In this document: positions 4,779-12,782 of the stretch, piece by piece
How the letters are laid out: each line of letters begins with the position of its first letter
Position numbering within the stretch: the first letter of the stretch is position 1
From: an uncultured Clostridia bacterium
Lineage (GTDB): Bacteria > Bacillota > Clostridia > TANB77 > CAG-508
Reading direction: 5' to 3'
DNA: 14,995 nt
Assembly (NCBI GenBank): GCA_934184665.1
Contig: CAKPSX010000028.1
Location: forward strand, 1 to 14,995
Notes under the pieces: model-generated
Told to the model about the DNA's origin: nothing
Databases searched by the model: none
What the model saw: only the letters and a program-made list of their open reading frames with translations
Program-made: the position numbers and the translations under genes

Positions 4779-6107
4779 ATGGCAAAACCAACAGTTGCAA
4801 TAATAGGCAAACCAAATGTAGGAAAATCAACATTTTTTAACTATATAGTTGGAAGTAGAATCTCAATTGTAGAAGATACCCCAGGAGTTACTAGAGATAG
4901 AGTATATGCAGAAACAAACTGGAGAGGTAGAAATTTTACAGTTGTAGATACAGCAGGTATAGAACCAGAATCTGAAGATATAATAATATCACAGATGAGA
5001 GAACAAGCAAAAATAGCAATACAGATAGCAGATGTTATCGTGTTTTTAACTGATGTAAAACAAGGGGTAACAGCAGCAGACCAAGATATAGCATTAATGT
5101 TAAAAAAATCAAAAAAGCCAGTAGTATTAGTATGCAATAAAGCTGACAACATGAGTAATGATAAAAGTGAAATATATGAATTTTATAATTTAGGATTAGG
5201 AGAGCCACATCCATTGTCAGCAGCGAATGCATTAGGTGTAGGAGATGTACTTGATGCAATATATGAAAATTTTCCAGAAAAAGATTTAGATGATGAAGAT
5301 GATGATAGAATAAAAGTAGCAGTTATAGGAAAGCCAAATGTAGGGAAATCATCATTAATAAATAAAATCCTCGGAGAAAATAGAGCAATTGTAAGTCAAA
5401 TAGCTGGTACTACAAGAGATGCAATAGATACTGAATATGAAAATGAGCATGGCAAATATGTTTTAATAGATACAGCAGGAATAAGAAGAAAAAGCAAAGT
5501 AACAGAATCAATAGAAAAATTTAGTATAATGAGAACATTGTTTGCAATAGAAAGAGCCGATGTATGCTTAATGCTAATAGATGCAAATGAGGGTGTAACA
5601 GAACAAGATGCTAAAATTGCGGGTGAGGCACATGAAGCTGGAAAAGGAATAATAATTGTTGTAAATAAATGGGATGAATATGAAAAAGAAACAGGAACAT
5701 TAGAAAAATACAAAAAAGAAATATATAATAAATTATCATATTTATCATATGCACCAGTAATATTTATATCAGCAAAAACAGGACAAAGAGTTGAAAAATT
5801 ATTTGATATGATAAATAATGTTGCAGAACAAAATTCAAGAAGAATAGCAACATCAGTATTAAATCAAGTTATAAATGAGGCAATAGCAATTGTTCAACCA
5901 CCATCAGATAAAGGAAAAAGATTAAAAATATTTTATGGTACACAAGTAAGTACAAAACCACCAACATTTGTAATATTTGTAAATAGCAAAGAATTATTCC
6001 ATTTTTCATATGAAAGATATTTGGTAAATCAAATAAGGAAAGAATTCGGATTAGAAGGAACACCAATAAGAATTATAGCAAGAGAAAAACTTGAAAAAGA
6101 TGTATAA
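4779..6107 (+). CDS. der: Ribosome assembly GTPase Der (EngA)
   Basis: 442 aa, the usual length. Der is an essential double GTPase that binds the 50S subunit and helps its late assembly. GTPase domain 1: P-loop GKPNVGKST (10-18), switch T38 in GVTRD, DTAG (57-60), NKAD (120-123). An acidic linker (DLDDEDDD, 169-176) leads to GTPase domain 2: GKPNVGKSS (184-192), GTTRD, DTAG (231-234), NKWD (296-299). A KH-like domain fills ~350-442. All G motifs are intact. RBS AAAGGA lies in AGAAAGGAATG, about 12 nt before the ATG. It is probably the first gene of a run with plsY and gpsA; der-plsY-gpsA order is common in Clostridia and Bacilli. Confidence 0.97.
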   Translation: MAKPTVAIIGKPNVGKSTFFNYIVGSRISIVEDTPGVTRDRVYAETNWRGRNFTVVDTAGIEPESEDIIISQMREQAKIAIQIADVIVFLTDVKQGVTAADQDIALMLKKSKKPVVLVCNKADNMSNDKSEIYEFYNLGLGEPHPLSAANALGVGDVLDAIYENFPEKDLDDEDDDRIKVAVIGKPNVGKSSLINKILGENRAIVSQIAGTTRDAIDTEYENEHGKYVLIDTAGIRRKSKVTESIEKFSIMRTLFAIERADVCLMLIDANEGVTEQDAKIAGEAHEAGKGIIIVVNKWDEYEKETGTLEKYKKEIYNKLSYLSYAPVIFISAKTGQRVEKLFDMINNVAEQNSRRIATSVLNQVINEAIAIVQPPSDKGKRLKIFYGTQVSTKPPTFVIFVNSKELFHFSYERYLVNQIRKEFGLEGTPIRIIAREKLEKDV

Positions 6108-6165
6108 AATAAACGAAAGAATATAGATTTAATATAGTCTGTATATAGAAAGGAATGTGATAAAA

Positions 6166-6795
6166 ATGGCAGCATATATAATAGTAGCAATTGTTGCATA
6201 TTTGTTAGGAAGTATAAGCTTTTCAGTAATAGTAAGCAAAAAGTTAGCAGGGTTTGATGTAAGAGAAAAAGGTAGTGGAAATGCAGGGGCAACAAATGTA
6301 CTTCGTTCAGTTGGAACAAAAGGAGCAATTTTAACATTATTAGGAGATGCATTAAAAGGTGTAGTTGCAATATTATTTGCAATATTAGTTGGAGCAATAG
6401 CAAAAAATTCTGATAAAGCATTATTAGTACAAATAGCTGGAATACTAGTAGTTATAGGACACACTTTTCCAATATTTTTTGAATTTAAAGGTGGAAAAGG
6501 TGTTGCAACAGCATTAGGAGTATTATTAATGACAAACTGGAAAATAGGATTAATATGTTTAGTATTTGCATTAGTACTTATGGCATTAACAAGAATGGTA
6601 TCAATGGGGTCAGTGGGAGCAGCAATTTTATTCCCAGTACTAACACTATTTATACATTCAAACTATACAGTTTCAGATGGAAGTAGTTACTTCATATATA
6701 GCATAATATTAGCTGTGATAGTAGCATTTAACCACAGAAGCAATATACAAAGAATATTAAATGGAACTGAAAATAAATTAAGTTTCAAGAAATAG
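6166..6795 (+). CDS. plsY: Glycerol-3-phosphate acyltransferase PlsY
   Basis: 209 aa integral membrane enzyme that moves an acyl group from acyl-phosphate to glycerol-3-phosphate, giving lysophosphatidic acid for membrane lipids. Five or so hydrophobic helices are visible. All three family motifs are present: GSGNAGATNVLR (36-47), GHTFPIFFEFKGGKGVAT (98-115) and NHRSNIQRILNGTE (189-202). I chose ATG 6166 over an upstream GTG at 6157 because the AAGGA RBS (6150-6154) is only 2 nt from that GTG but 11 nt from the ATG, the same spacing as in der. Follows der by 58 nt and precedes gpsA by 9 nt, so co-transcription with gpsA is very likely. Confidence 0.95.
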   Translation: MAAYIIVAIVAYLLGSISFSVIVSKKLAGFDVREKGSGNAGATNVLRSVGTKGAILTLLGDALKGVVAILFAILVGAIAKNSDKALLVQIAGILVVIGHTFPIFFEFKGGKGVATALGVLLMTNWKIGLICLVFALVLMALTRMVSMGSVGAAILFPVLTLFIHSNYTVSDGSSYFIYSIILAVIVAFNHRSNIQRILNGTENKLSFKK

Positions 6796-6804
6796 GAGAA
6801 TCAA

Positions 6805-7791
6805 ATGAAAAAAATTGCAATAATAGGCAGTGGCAGTTGGGGAGTAGCCCTTGCTGTACATCTTGCAAAATTAGGAAATGAAATTAAAATATGGGCATAT
6901 TTAGAAGAAGAAAGAGACTTAATAAATAATGAAAGAAAATGTAAATATCTTAAAGATATAACAATTCCAGAAAATATAAAATGTTCAACATCATTTAAAG
7001 AAACAATAGAAAATACTGATCTTATAATACATGTAACACCATCAAAAAATACAAGAGAGACAGTAAAACAGTATAAACAATATGTAACAAACCAACCAAT
7101 AATAATATGCTCAAAAGGATTTGAAAAAGATACATTACTAACACTTGATGAAGTTATACAAGATGAAATGCCAAATGCAAAAATAGCAGTATTATCTGGT
7201 CCAAGCCATGCAGAAGAAGTTTCAATTGAGGTGCCAACAGCATTAGTAGTTGCCTCAAAATATGATTTTATTTTAAAATTAGTACAAGATAATTTTATAA
7301 ATAGTAAAATGAGGATATATACTTCAAGAGATGTAAAGGGTGTAGAACTTGGAGGAGCATTAAAAAATATAATAGCATTTTGTGCAGGTGTGACATCAGG
7401 ACTTGGTTTAGGTGATAATACTATGGCAGCACTCATAACTAGAGGTCTTGCAGAACTTTCAAGATTAGGAGTAGAATTAGGTGGTCAAAAAGAAACATTT
7501 TATGGGTTAAGTGGCTTAGGAGACTTAATAGTTACTTGTTTAAGTGAACATAGTAGAAATAGACGTGCAGGCAAACTTATTGGACAAGGTAAATCACTTG
7601 AAGAAACTAAAAAAGAAGTTGGAATGACAATAGAAAGTATAGATAATATTGAAGTTGCATATCAATTAGGAAAAATTCATAATGTAGAAATGCCAATTGT
7701 AAACGCAGTTTATGAAGTATTATCTGGAAACTTAAAACCAGAAGATGCAGTAAAGAAATTAATGAATAGAGCAAGTAAAGTAGAAAAATAA
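6805..7791 (+). CDS. gpsA: NAD(P)-dependent glycerol-3-phosphate dehydrogenase GpsA
   Basis: 328 aa, normal length. It reduces dihydroxyacetone phosphate to sn-glycerol-3-phosphate in the cytoplasm, the substrate of the PlsY encoded just upstream. N-terminal Rossmann motif GSGSWG (8-13), CSKGFE with K104, SGPSHAEE (131-138), LKN with the expected catalytic lysine K187, GLGDNTMAALITRG (201-214), LSGLGDL (235-241) and NRRAG (252-256). RBS AGGAGA lies across the plsY stop, which couples the two genes. No anomalies seen. Confidence 0.97.
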   Translation: MKKIAIIGSGSWGVALAVHLAKLGNEIKIWAYLEEERDLINNERKCKYLKDITIPENIKCSTSFKETIENTDLIIHVTPSKNTRETVKQYKQYVTNQPIIICSKGFEKDTLLTLDEVIQDEMPNAKIAVLSGPSHAEEVSIEVPTALVVASKYDFILKLVQDNFINSKMRIYTSRDVKGVELGGALKNIIAFCAGVTSGLGLGDNTMAALITRGLAELSRLGVELGGQKETFYGLSGLGDLIVTCLSEHSRNRRAGKLIGQGKSLEETKKEVGMTIESIDNIEVAYQLGKIHNVEMPIVNAVYEVLSGNLKPEDAVKKLMNRASKVEK

Positions 7792-7852
7792 TATTAGTAA
7801 ATGACAGCAAAAGTACATAAATTTTAAGCAAAAATAAGAGATGTGTATATTT

Positions 7853-7881
7853 TTGTAAACATAGTGAATAATATGTAATAT
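7853..7881 (+). promoter_or_regulatory. Promoter for the zinc-ribbon protein gene
   Basis: TTGTAA (7853-7858), 17-nt spacer, TAATAT (7876-7881), 32 nt before the ATG at 7914. Confidence 0.45.
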
Positions 7882-7913
7882 ATTTGTATTAATAGAAAGG
7901 AATGTGATTTATA

Positions 7914-8477
7914 ATGGAATTTTTTAATAAAATAGGTAAAAAAGCAAGTGAGGCATATGACGCAACAGCAAAGAAAACAGGAGAATTAGCAAAAGAAGCA
8001 AAGCTTAGAATGAAAATAAATGAGAATAAATCAAATATAAACGATTTATACAAAGAAATTGGAAAAAAAGTTTATGAAAAACATGTTAGAGAAGATGATG
8101 TATGCATAAAATCTGAGATTGAAGAAGAATGCTCAAAAATAGATGCACTTTCAGCAGAAATCGAAGAAAGCTTGAAATCAATATTAGAATTAAAAAACAA
8201 AAAACAATGCATAAAATGCCATGCAGAACTTGACCTTGATGCTGTATTTTGCTCAAAATGTGGTGAAAGACAACCAGAGCCAGAAGTTATAGAACCAGAG
8301 GTTATAGAAGCAGAAGTTGTTACAGAAAAAACAGAAGAGCACACAGAAAGTAGTGAAAATGTAGAGGATACTAATAATGAGAATTCAGGAGATGTAGAAG
8401 AAGTAAATAACGAAAATACAGAAAATGATTCTAACAACACAGAACAATCGTCAGAAAATAACAATGAACAAAATTAG
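7914..8477 (+). CDS. Zinc-ribbon protein with acidic, low-complexity C-terminal tail
   Basis: 187 aa, function unknown. An amphipathic, Lys/Ala-rich N-terminal helix (MEFFNKIGKKASEAYDATAKK) leads into a helical/coiled-coil segment (~30-95). Next comes a treble-clef or rubredoxin-like zinc ribbon with Cys99, Cys102, Cys113 and Cys116 (CIKC...CSKC). Residues ~120-187 are almost only E, N, S, T, V and D, with EPEVIEPEVIEAEVV repeats, and are probably disordered. Many Firmicutes encode such 'zinc ribbon domain-containing' proteins. The metal site is clear from sequence; partners are not. RBS AAAGGAATG has the same form as der and plsY. A terminator follows directly, so it is likely monocistronic. 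Confidence 0.8.
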   Translation: MEFFNKIGKKASEAYDATAKKTGELAKEAKLRMKINENKSNINDLYKEIGKKVYEKHVREDDVCIKSEIEEECSKIDALSAEIEESLKSILELKNKKQCIKCHAELDLDAVFCSKCGERQPEPEVIEPEVIEAEVVTEKTEEHTESSENVEDTNNENSGDVEEVNNENTENDSNNTEQSSENNNEQN

Positions 8478-8487
8478 AACATTTATA

Positions 8488-8514
8488 AAGATGTCTCAGA
8501 TTGAGGCATCTTTT
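8488..8514 (+). terminator. Rho-independent terminator after the zinc-ribbon gene
   Basis: 11-bp stem AAGATGTCTCA / TGAGGCATCTT (8488-8498 with 8502-8512, one wobble), 3-nt loop, then TTTT. Dtd starts 28 nt later. Confidence 0.75.
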
Positions 8515-8542
8515 CTAAAAAAGTCAAGAAAGGAAAACTAAA

Positions 8543-8980
8543 ATGAAATTAGTAATTCAAAGAGTAAAAAATGCAAGTGTAAAAGTAGATGGAAAAACAG
8601 TCGGAGAAATTGAAAAAGGATTTCTAGTCTTAATAGGAATAAAAGTTGGAGATACAAAAGAGCAAGCAGATTACTTAGTTAGAAAACTATGTAATTTAAG
8701 AATATTCACTGATGAAAATGATAAAATGAATCTAGCATTAAAAGATGTTGGAGGAAAATTGCTTATAGTATCACAATTTACTTTATATGGTGATTGCAGT
8801 GATGGAAATAGACCAAGTTTTATAGAAGCTGCAAGGCCAGAAGAGGCAATTCCATTATATGAATATTTTTGCGACAGCTGTAGAAATAAAGGTATAGAAG
8901 TACAAAAAGGAATATTTGGCGCAGATATGAAAGTAGAACTATTAAATGATGGACCTGTAACAATTATAATGGAAAAATAG
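8543..8980 (+). CDS. dtd: D-aminoacyl-tRNA deacylase
   Basis: 145 aa, full length. Hydrolyses D-amino acids (and glycine mischarged on tRNA-Ala) from tRNA, a proofreading step in the cytoplasm. Begins MKLVIQRV-NASV-V. Carries the two hallmark motifs: SQFTL (77-81), the catalytic region, and NDGPVT (135-140) with the Gly-cisPro pair that selects D-chirality. RBS AAGAAAGGAA. It lies directly after a terminator, and I see no clear promoter in the 28-nt gap. Transcription may come by read-through from upstream. Confidence 0.96.
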   Translation: MKLVIQRVKNASVKVDGKTVGEIEKGFLVLIGIKVGDTKEQADYLVRKLCNLRIFTDENDKMNLALKDVGGKLLIVSQFTLYGDCSDGNRPSFIEAARPEEAIPLYEYFCDSCRNKGIEVQKGIFGADMKVELLNDGPVTIIMEK

Positions 8981-9262
8981 TTAATATGGGTATCTTTCAA
9001 ATATATACCTAATAATATTATCAGCATTAGATGGAGTTATTTTAATAAAAATATTTTCATCTAATGTAATCCACATATTTATATTATATACATCTAAATT
9101 GTCTACAAAGACTGCAATAAGTTCAGAAATATCAACAGGATTATCAAACTCTTTTTGCCATGATGAACTATTTTCAAGTTTTATTTTTTCTGAATAAAAA
9201 TTATCTAAAAAATCATTAAGTGTATTAGTATTTTTACTAAAAAGAAATACTCTTGAGACCAT
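8981..9262 (-). CDS. Conserved clostridial hypothetical protein, 93 aa
   Basis: Start chosen at 9262 (MVSRVFLFSKNT...). AAGGAG (9274-9279 region, reverse strand) lies 11-12 nt upstream, whereas the longer reading from 9316 has no RBS and an odd hydrophobic lead. The small soluble alpha/beta-type protein contains WQKEFDNPVDISELIAVFVDN, NINMWITLDENIFIKIT and ends NADNIIRYIFERYPY. I recall similar uncharacterised proteins in Clostridia, with no known function. The stop abuts the dtd stop (convergent, no gap). Expressed from a region shared with the divergent DUF1540 gene. Confidence 0.7.
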   Translation of the reverse strand: MVSRVFLFSKNTNTLNDFLDNFYSEKIKLENSSSWQKEFDNPVDISELIAVFVDNLDVYNINMWITLDENIFIKITPSNADNIIRYIFERYPY

Positions 9263-9282
9263 AAAACAACAAACTCCTTTTA

Positions 9283-9345
9283 TTATAGTATGTAAAAAAA
9301 CAAAAAATATATGCATAGATATTGCAAGTTTATGGCATACTATAA
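9283..9345. promoter_or_regulatory. Divergent promoter region with inverted -10 boxes
   Basis: A 10-bp inverted repeat, TTATAGTATG (9283-9292) / CATACTATAA (9336-9345), places a CATACTATAa -10-like box on each strand. One faces the 93-aa gene, the other the DUF1540 gene. The -35 boxes are not convincing. Confidence 0.35.
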
Positions 9346-9435
9346 ATGAGGAGATAAAGGTTGAAAAATAATTACAATTCTAAATTTGATTTTTCTCAAC
9401 CAAGTTTGTGTCTTAAGAAAGGAATGATGTTAAAA

Positions 9436-9600
9436 ATGGATAACAATCAAAAAATAAATTGTGATGTAGAAAGCTGTATGCATCAAGATGGAGCAACACA
9501 AAAATGTAAATTAAGTGCAATCAATGTAGTACCAGCAAAAGGCTGTACAACAAGAAAAGCAGATGAGTCAATGTGTGGAAGCTATAAATGTTGTGACTAA
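9436..9600 (+). CDS. DUF1540 domain-containing Cys-rich protein
   Basis: 54 aa from ATG 9436; the RBS AAGAAAGGAATG has the spacing seen at der. An in-frame TTG at 9361 or ATG at 9424 would lengthen it but fit the RBS worse. The pattern I-CDVESC-H...G.-C-LSAINV...CTTRKADESMCGSY matches DUF1540. That is a small (~50-60 aa) Clostridia/Bacilli family with six or more conserved Cys and one or two copies of the motif, probably metal-binding and often linked to sporulation. A terminator follows at 9617. Confidence 0.85.
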   Translation: MDNNQKINCDVESCMHQDGATQKCKLSAINVVPAKGCTTRKADESMCGSYKCCD

Positions 9601-9616
9601 AAACGAAAAAGGGAAT

Positions 9617-9667
9617 AAGAGAAAAAACGGATTTTTGTTTAATTTCAAAAATTCCGTTTTTTCTCTT
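9617..9667. terminator. Bidirectional terminator between DUF1540 gene and smpB
   Basis: Long stem: AAGAGAAAAAACGGA plus TTTTTG pairs with CAAAAA plus TCCGTTTTTTCTCTT, about 21 bp with one bulge and an 8-nt loop. The T-rich arm serves the + strand, and the A-rich arm gives T-runs on the - strand. It separates convergent genes. Confidence 0.85.
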
Positions 9668-9704
9668 TAATATAAAAAATTTGAATATTATAAGAAGGAG
9701 GAAT

Positions 9705-10172
9705 TTAATAATTTCCTCCTTTAATATTTGCTCGTAAAGCCTTTTGAATTCGCCTTTCTGCATCTTTTTTTGCTATATCTTGTCTTTTATCATAAAGTTT
9801 TTTACCTTTACCAATTCCAAGTTCTAATTTTACTAGATTACCTTTAAAATACAAACTAATAGGAATCAAAGTATAGCCATCTTGCTTTATTTTTCCATAA
9901 AGTTTATTTAATTCTCTTTTATTTAAGAGTAATTTTCTTTCACGCATAGGATCTTTATTAAAAATATTTCCATGTTCATATGGACTAATATGCATAGAAT
10001 ATATAAAACATTCACCATTATTAAATCCAGCATAACTATCTTTTAAATTAACTTTACCAAGTCTGATAGACTTGATTTCTGTTCCACTTAGTACTATGCC
10101 GGCTTCTAGTTTGTCCTCAATATTATAATTATGATATGCAACAGGGTTTTTAGCTATTAATTTAGTATTCAT
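9705..10172 (-). CDS. smpB: SsrA-binding protein SmpB
   Basis: 155 aa, usual length. SmpB binds tmRNA and brings it to stalled ribosomes for trans-translation. Visible: NPVAYHNYNIEDKLEAGIVLSGTEIKSIR (9-37) of the OB-fold core, GKVNLKDSYAGF, ISPYEHGN, RKLLLNKRELNKLYGK, GYTLIPISLYFKG and the basic C-terminal tail GKKLYDKRQDIAKKDAERRIQKAL that enters the decoding centre. RBS GAGAGGAAGAG. A consensus promoter is 28 nt upstream, so it need not depend on the gene before it. Confidence 0.97.
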   Translation of the reverse strand: MNTKLIAKNPVAYHNYNIEDKLEAGIVLSGTEIKSIRLGKVNLKDSYAGFNNGECFIYSMHISPYEHGNIFNKDPMRERKLLLNKRELNKLYGKIKQDGYTLIPISLYFKGNLVKLELGIGKGKKLYDKRQDIAKKDAERRIQKALRANIKGGNY

Positions 10173-10200
10173 AAATAATCTCTTCCTCTCTATAATTGGT

Positions 10201-10229
10201 ATTATAACAAAAAGAGATTAGAAAGTCAA
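10201..10229 (-). promoter_or_regulatory. smpB promoter
   Basis: On the reverse strand: TTGACT (10229-10224), 17-nt spacer, TATAAT (10206-10201). Near-perfect sigma-A form, just after the stop of the Asn-rich protein gene. Confidence 0.7.
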
Positions 10230-10232
10230 AAA

Positions 10233-10736
10233 CTATCTTTCATCAGTATCATCATATCTTCTACCATTAGAAAGCTGAGTAGAATAATACCATAATAAAG
10301 CAATTACAGCAACAGCAGCTACAGCTAAGATAAGCCATGTCCACATTGTAGATGTCATACCTAAAAATGTACCACTATTTGTTGTAGTTCCAGTAGTTGC
10401 AGTTCTAGTAGCAGTATAACCATTATTTCTTGCATTATCAGTATTATTCATGTTATTATCATTATTAGTATTCATATTGTTATCTTTATTAGTGTTTTCA
10501 TTCATTGCATTTTCAGCATTATTAGTTGCTTTTTTAGATTCATCTGTTACATTCTTAGCTGCACCTTCAATAGCATCTTCAGCACCACCTACAGCATTAC
10601 GAACATCGTTAGCAGCATTATTTAGCATATCTTTACCTTCATTATTATTACCATCAGTTGCAAAAGAAAAAGTTATAGAAAGTGTAAAAATAAAGGCAAT
10701 CAATAAGCCAAATACAAAAAGTACTTTTTTGCTCAT
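10233..10736 (-). CDS. Secreted Asn-rich protein with C-terminal membrane anchor (unidentified)
   Basis: 167 aa, not recognised as a named family. N-terminal signal sequence (KK, then hydrophobic residues 5-26, ending SFA-TDG). Then an amphipathic Ala/Asp segment with heptad-like NAANDVRNAVGGAEDAIEGAAKNV (40-63), resembling small surface-exposed helical proteins. Next an Asn/Thr/Met-rich low-complexity linker (~70-125), a transmembrane helix (WLILAVAAVAVIALLWYY, ~133-150) and a short charged tail (RRYDDTDER). Excellent RBS AAGGAGG eight nt from the ATG. If both hydrophobic segments work, the middle is outside the cell and tethered at its C-terminus. No sortase motif seen. Confidence 0.75.
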   Translation of the reverse strand: MSKKVLFVFGLLIAFIFTLSITFSFATDGNNNEGKDMLNNAANDVRNAVGGAEDAIEGAAKNVTDESKKATNNAENAMNENTNKDNNMNTNNDNNMNNTDNARNNGYTATRTATTGTTTNSGTFLGMTSTMWTWLILAVAAVAVIALLWYYSTQLSNGRRYDDTDER

Positions 10737-10868
10737 AATAAATCCTCCTTAAAAATTTAATTTTATATAACAAAATTGATTAATATAACTAAAGTTGTAA
10801 ATATTTTTTGCCATAATAAAATCTAATAATAGTATAAATTGTTTAAAATAAAATATACTTGAAAAATA

Positions 10869-10897
10869 TTGCAAAAAATAGCAAAATAATATAAAAT
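10869..10897 (+). promoter_or_regulatory. Promoter for recX-scpA
   Basis: TTGCAA (10869-10874), 17-nt spacer, TAAAAT (10892-10897). The same hexamers and spacing recur at 14609-14637. Moderate confidence because the DNA is very AT-rich. Confidence 0.4.
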
Positions 10898-10952
10898 GTA
10901 AAAGAAAAAATTTTAGAGTTATAGAAAAAGAAAGGTTAAAAAATAAATAAAA

Positions 10953-11372
10953 ATGTATGATATAAAAGAATTTGATAATCAAAAAACAAAAATATTAAAA
11001 TATATAATGTATAAGAAAAGAACAGAATATGAAGTAAGAACAAAATTCAAAAATCAAGTAGATGAAGACATGCTTGATGATATAATAGAATATTTAAAAG
11101 AAGCTAAGTATATTAATGATTATGAATTTATAGAAAAACAAGTAAATGAATATATGTTGTTAAAAACAATGTCTATAAAAGAAATAAAATACAAGCTTTA
11201 CGGAAAAGGATTAGATAAAAAATTAATAGAAAAATATATAGACGAAAATTACGAAAGATTACAAGAATATGAAAATAAATGTATTGAAAAAATAAAGACA
11301 AAAAAATCACAAACAATGGATGAACAAGAAATACAGCAGTATTTATACAGAAAAGGCTATAAGGAAGGATGA
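10953..11372 (+). CDS. recX: RecX-like regulatory protein
   Basis: 139 aa of three-helix repeats: KTKILKYIMYKKRTEYEVRTKF, then MLDDIIEYLKEAKYINDYEFIEKQVNEY, and MSIKEIKYKLYGKGLDKKLIEKYIDENY. This is the RecX layout (L-KR-RSE-EV--KL; DDI-EYLKE-GYINDE-FA; G---I-YELRQKGID--LI). RecX binds and modulates RecA filaments. The protein is short for a RecX (usual ~150-260), and the third repeat is brief. RBS is weak and distant (AAAGG ~17 nt upstream), so translation may be poor. Its stop is 6 nt from scpA, so they share a transcript. Confidence 0.75.
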   Translation: MYDIKEFDNQKTKILKYIMYKKRTEYEVRTKFKNQVDEDMLDDIIEYLKEAKYINDYEFIEKQVNEYMLLKTMSIKEIKYKLYGKGLDKKLIEKYIDENYERLQEYENKCIEKIKTKKSQTMDEQEIQQYLYRKGYKEG

Positions 11373-11378
11373 GAATAA

Positions 11379-12140
11379 GTGAGTGCCATGCAAAATCTAT
11401 TAACACTTGAAACTGCAAAATATGCAATAAAAATCAATAATTTTGAAGGACCACTTGATTTATTATGCCATTTAATTGACAAAAATAAAATGGATATATA
11501 TGACATAAATATAAGTGAAATTACAGATCAATATATAGAATATATAAATCAAATGGAGAAAATGAATTTAGATATAACAAGCGAATTTTTAGTAATGTCA
11601 TCAACATTATTATATTTGAAATCGAAACATCTTTTACCAAAAGAACAAGAGGATGAAGAAGAAATTACAGAAGAGGAACTAATAAGAAGAATTATTGAAT
11701 ATAAAAAATATAAAGAAATAACAAAAATATTAAGAGATAATTTTTTCATGTATTCAAAAAGGTTTTATAAATTACCAGAAGAAATTAAATTACCAAAGCA
11801 AAAGCTTGAAAGCAGTTATGATAAATCAACAATACCAGATATTTATAAGAAAATGATAAATAAGAACAAAGACAAAATAAATGAAAATGCTTCAAATATA
11901 GAAAAGATTGCAATAACAGAAACATATTCTGTTGGAGATACTGTAAAAACAATGTACAAAGCATTAATAAAATATAAAAAATTTACATTTAATAAATTAT
12001 TTTCAGTAAAAAAACATAATAAAAAAGAAGTTGTAACAGCGTTTACAGGCTTACTTGAAATGTCAAGAAGAAGTAAAGTTACAACAGAACAAAATGAATT
12101 ATTTGGAGATATTGAAGTAGAAAAGAATAAAATAAAGTAA
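11379..12140 (+). CDS. scpA: Segregation and condensation protein A
   Basis: 253 aa kleisin subunit of the SMC-ScpAB condensin, which organises and separates chromosomes. N-terminal FEGPLDLLCHLIDKNKMDIYDINISEITDQYIEYI is the diagnostic kleisin helix that binds the SMC neck. LDITSEFLVMSSTLLYLKSKHLLP follows, then an acidic EQEDEEEITEEE, and a C-terminal winged helix (~170-250) that binds the SMC cap. GTG 11379 is preferred: AAGGAAGGA lies 9 nt before it. ATG 11388 is the alternative. The usual partner scpB is not downstream. Confidence 0.93.
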   Translation: MSAMQNLLTLETAKYAIKINNFEGPLDLLCHLIDKNKMDIYDINISEITDQYIEYINQMEKMNLDITSEFLVMSSTLLYLKSKHLLPKEQEDEEEITEEELIRRIIEYKKYKEITKILRDNFFMYSKRFYKLPEEIKLPKQKLESSYDKSTIPDIYKKMINKNKDKINENASNIEKIAITETYSVGDTVKTMYKALIKYKKFTFNKLFSVKKHNKKEVVTAFTGLLEMSRRSKVTTEQNELFGDIEVEKNKIK

Positions 12141-12179
12141 AATTGGAAAAAATAGTATTATAGTAGAGAGGCGATAATA

Positions 12180-12701
12180 TTGTTTTTTCTTTTTATTTTG
12201 ATAATAATTTTAATTTTAATAATAGCAATATATACTAGCAAGATTGGAATAGAAGTGATGAATTTAAGAATAGATACGCAAAATGGAAAAAAGATAAATG
12301 ATGAATGTAAAATATATGCATTTGTTTTAATATTTAATAAAATAAAACTTTTTAAAAGAGATTTAAGAAAAGGAGATTTTAAACTTCAAACCAAGAAATT
12401 AGATATAAAACTTTTTAAAAATAGAGATATAAAGTTTGATTATAAAGAATTAATAAAAAAATCAAGATTTGAAATAGGAAATATAGATTTAAATATAGAA
12501 ATTGGAACAGAAGATGCAGCACTTACAGCAATTTCAGTTGGAGCAATTTCAAGTGTTCTGGGTGTTTTAATCAGAAAGCCTAAGTTTGAGGTTGTGCCAG
12601 TATATATGAACAAAAATTTATTAAAATTAGAGCTTGATGGTATATTTACAGTTTATTTGATGCATTATATATATAGTCAGATTTTTAAAAAAGTGACATA
12701 G
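12180..12701 (+). CDS. DUF2953 family membrane protein (YtfI-like)
   Basis: 173 aa starting at TTG 12180, with GAGAGG eight nt upstream. An N-terminal transmembrane helix (FFLFILIIILILIIAIY, 2-18) is followed by a beta-rich basic domain: IDTQNGKKINDECKIYAFVLIF, a Lys-rich middle, NIDLNIEIGTEDAALTAISVGAISSVLG. The GTED-A--A--VG--- block is typical of DUF2953. The family lies beside ytfJ/gerW in many spore formers. Function unknown, presumed sporulation or spore envelope by context. It is short for DUF2953 (often ~200+). Sits 39 nt after scpA, probably in the same operon. Confidence 0.75.
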   Translation: MFFLFILIIILILIIAIYTSKIGIEVMNLRIDTQNGKKINDECKIYAFVLIFNKIKLFKRDLRKGDFKLQTKKLDIKLFKNRDIKFDYKELIKKSRFEIGNIDLNIEIGTEDAALTAISVGAISSVLGVLIRKPKFEVVPVYMNKNLLKLELDGIFTVYLMHYIYSQIFKKVT

Positions 12702-12782
12702 TGTAAATTTCAGTTGAAAAGATTTCGACTATTAATAACATAAAATAAGGCGTAATGCCAATAAAAAGGAGAGTTGATTTAA

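Noticed and set aside
6801..7436. 211-aa minus-strand reading frame inside gpsA
   Set aside because: Antisense shadow of an intact, motif-complete gpsA; no RBS.
8981..9316. Longer 111-aa start for the minus-strand hypothetical
   Set aside because: The 9262 start has AAGGAG at correct distance, while the 9316 start has none and would add an untypical hydrophobic leader.
10450..10752. 100-aa plus-strand reading frame opposite the Asn-rich protein
   Set aside because: Low-complexity mirror of Asn/Ala-rich codons with no RBS. The minus-strand gene has a perfect RBS, signal peptide and anchor.
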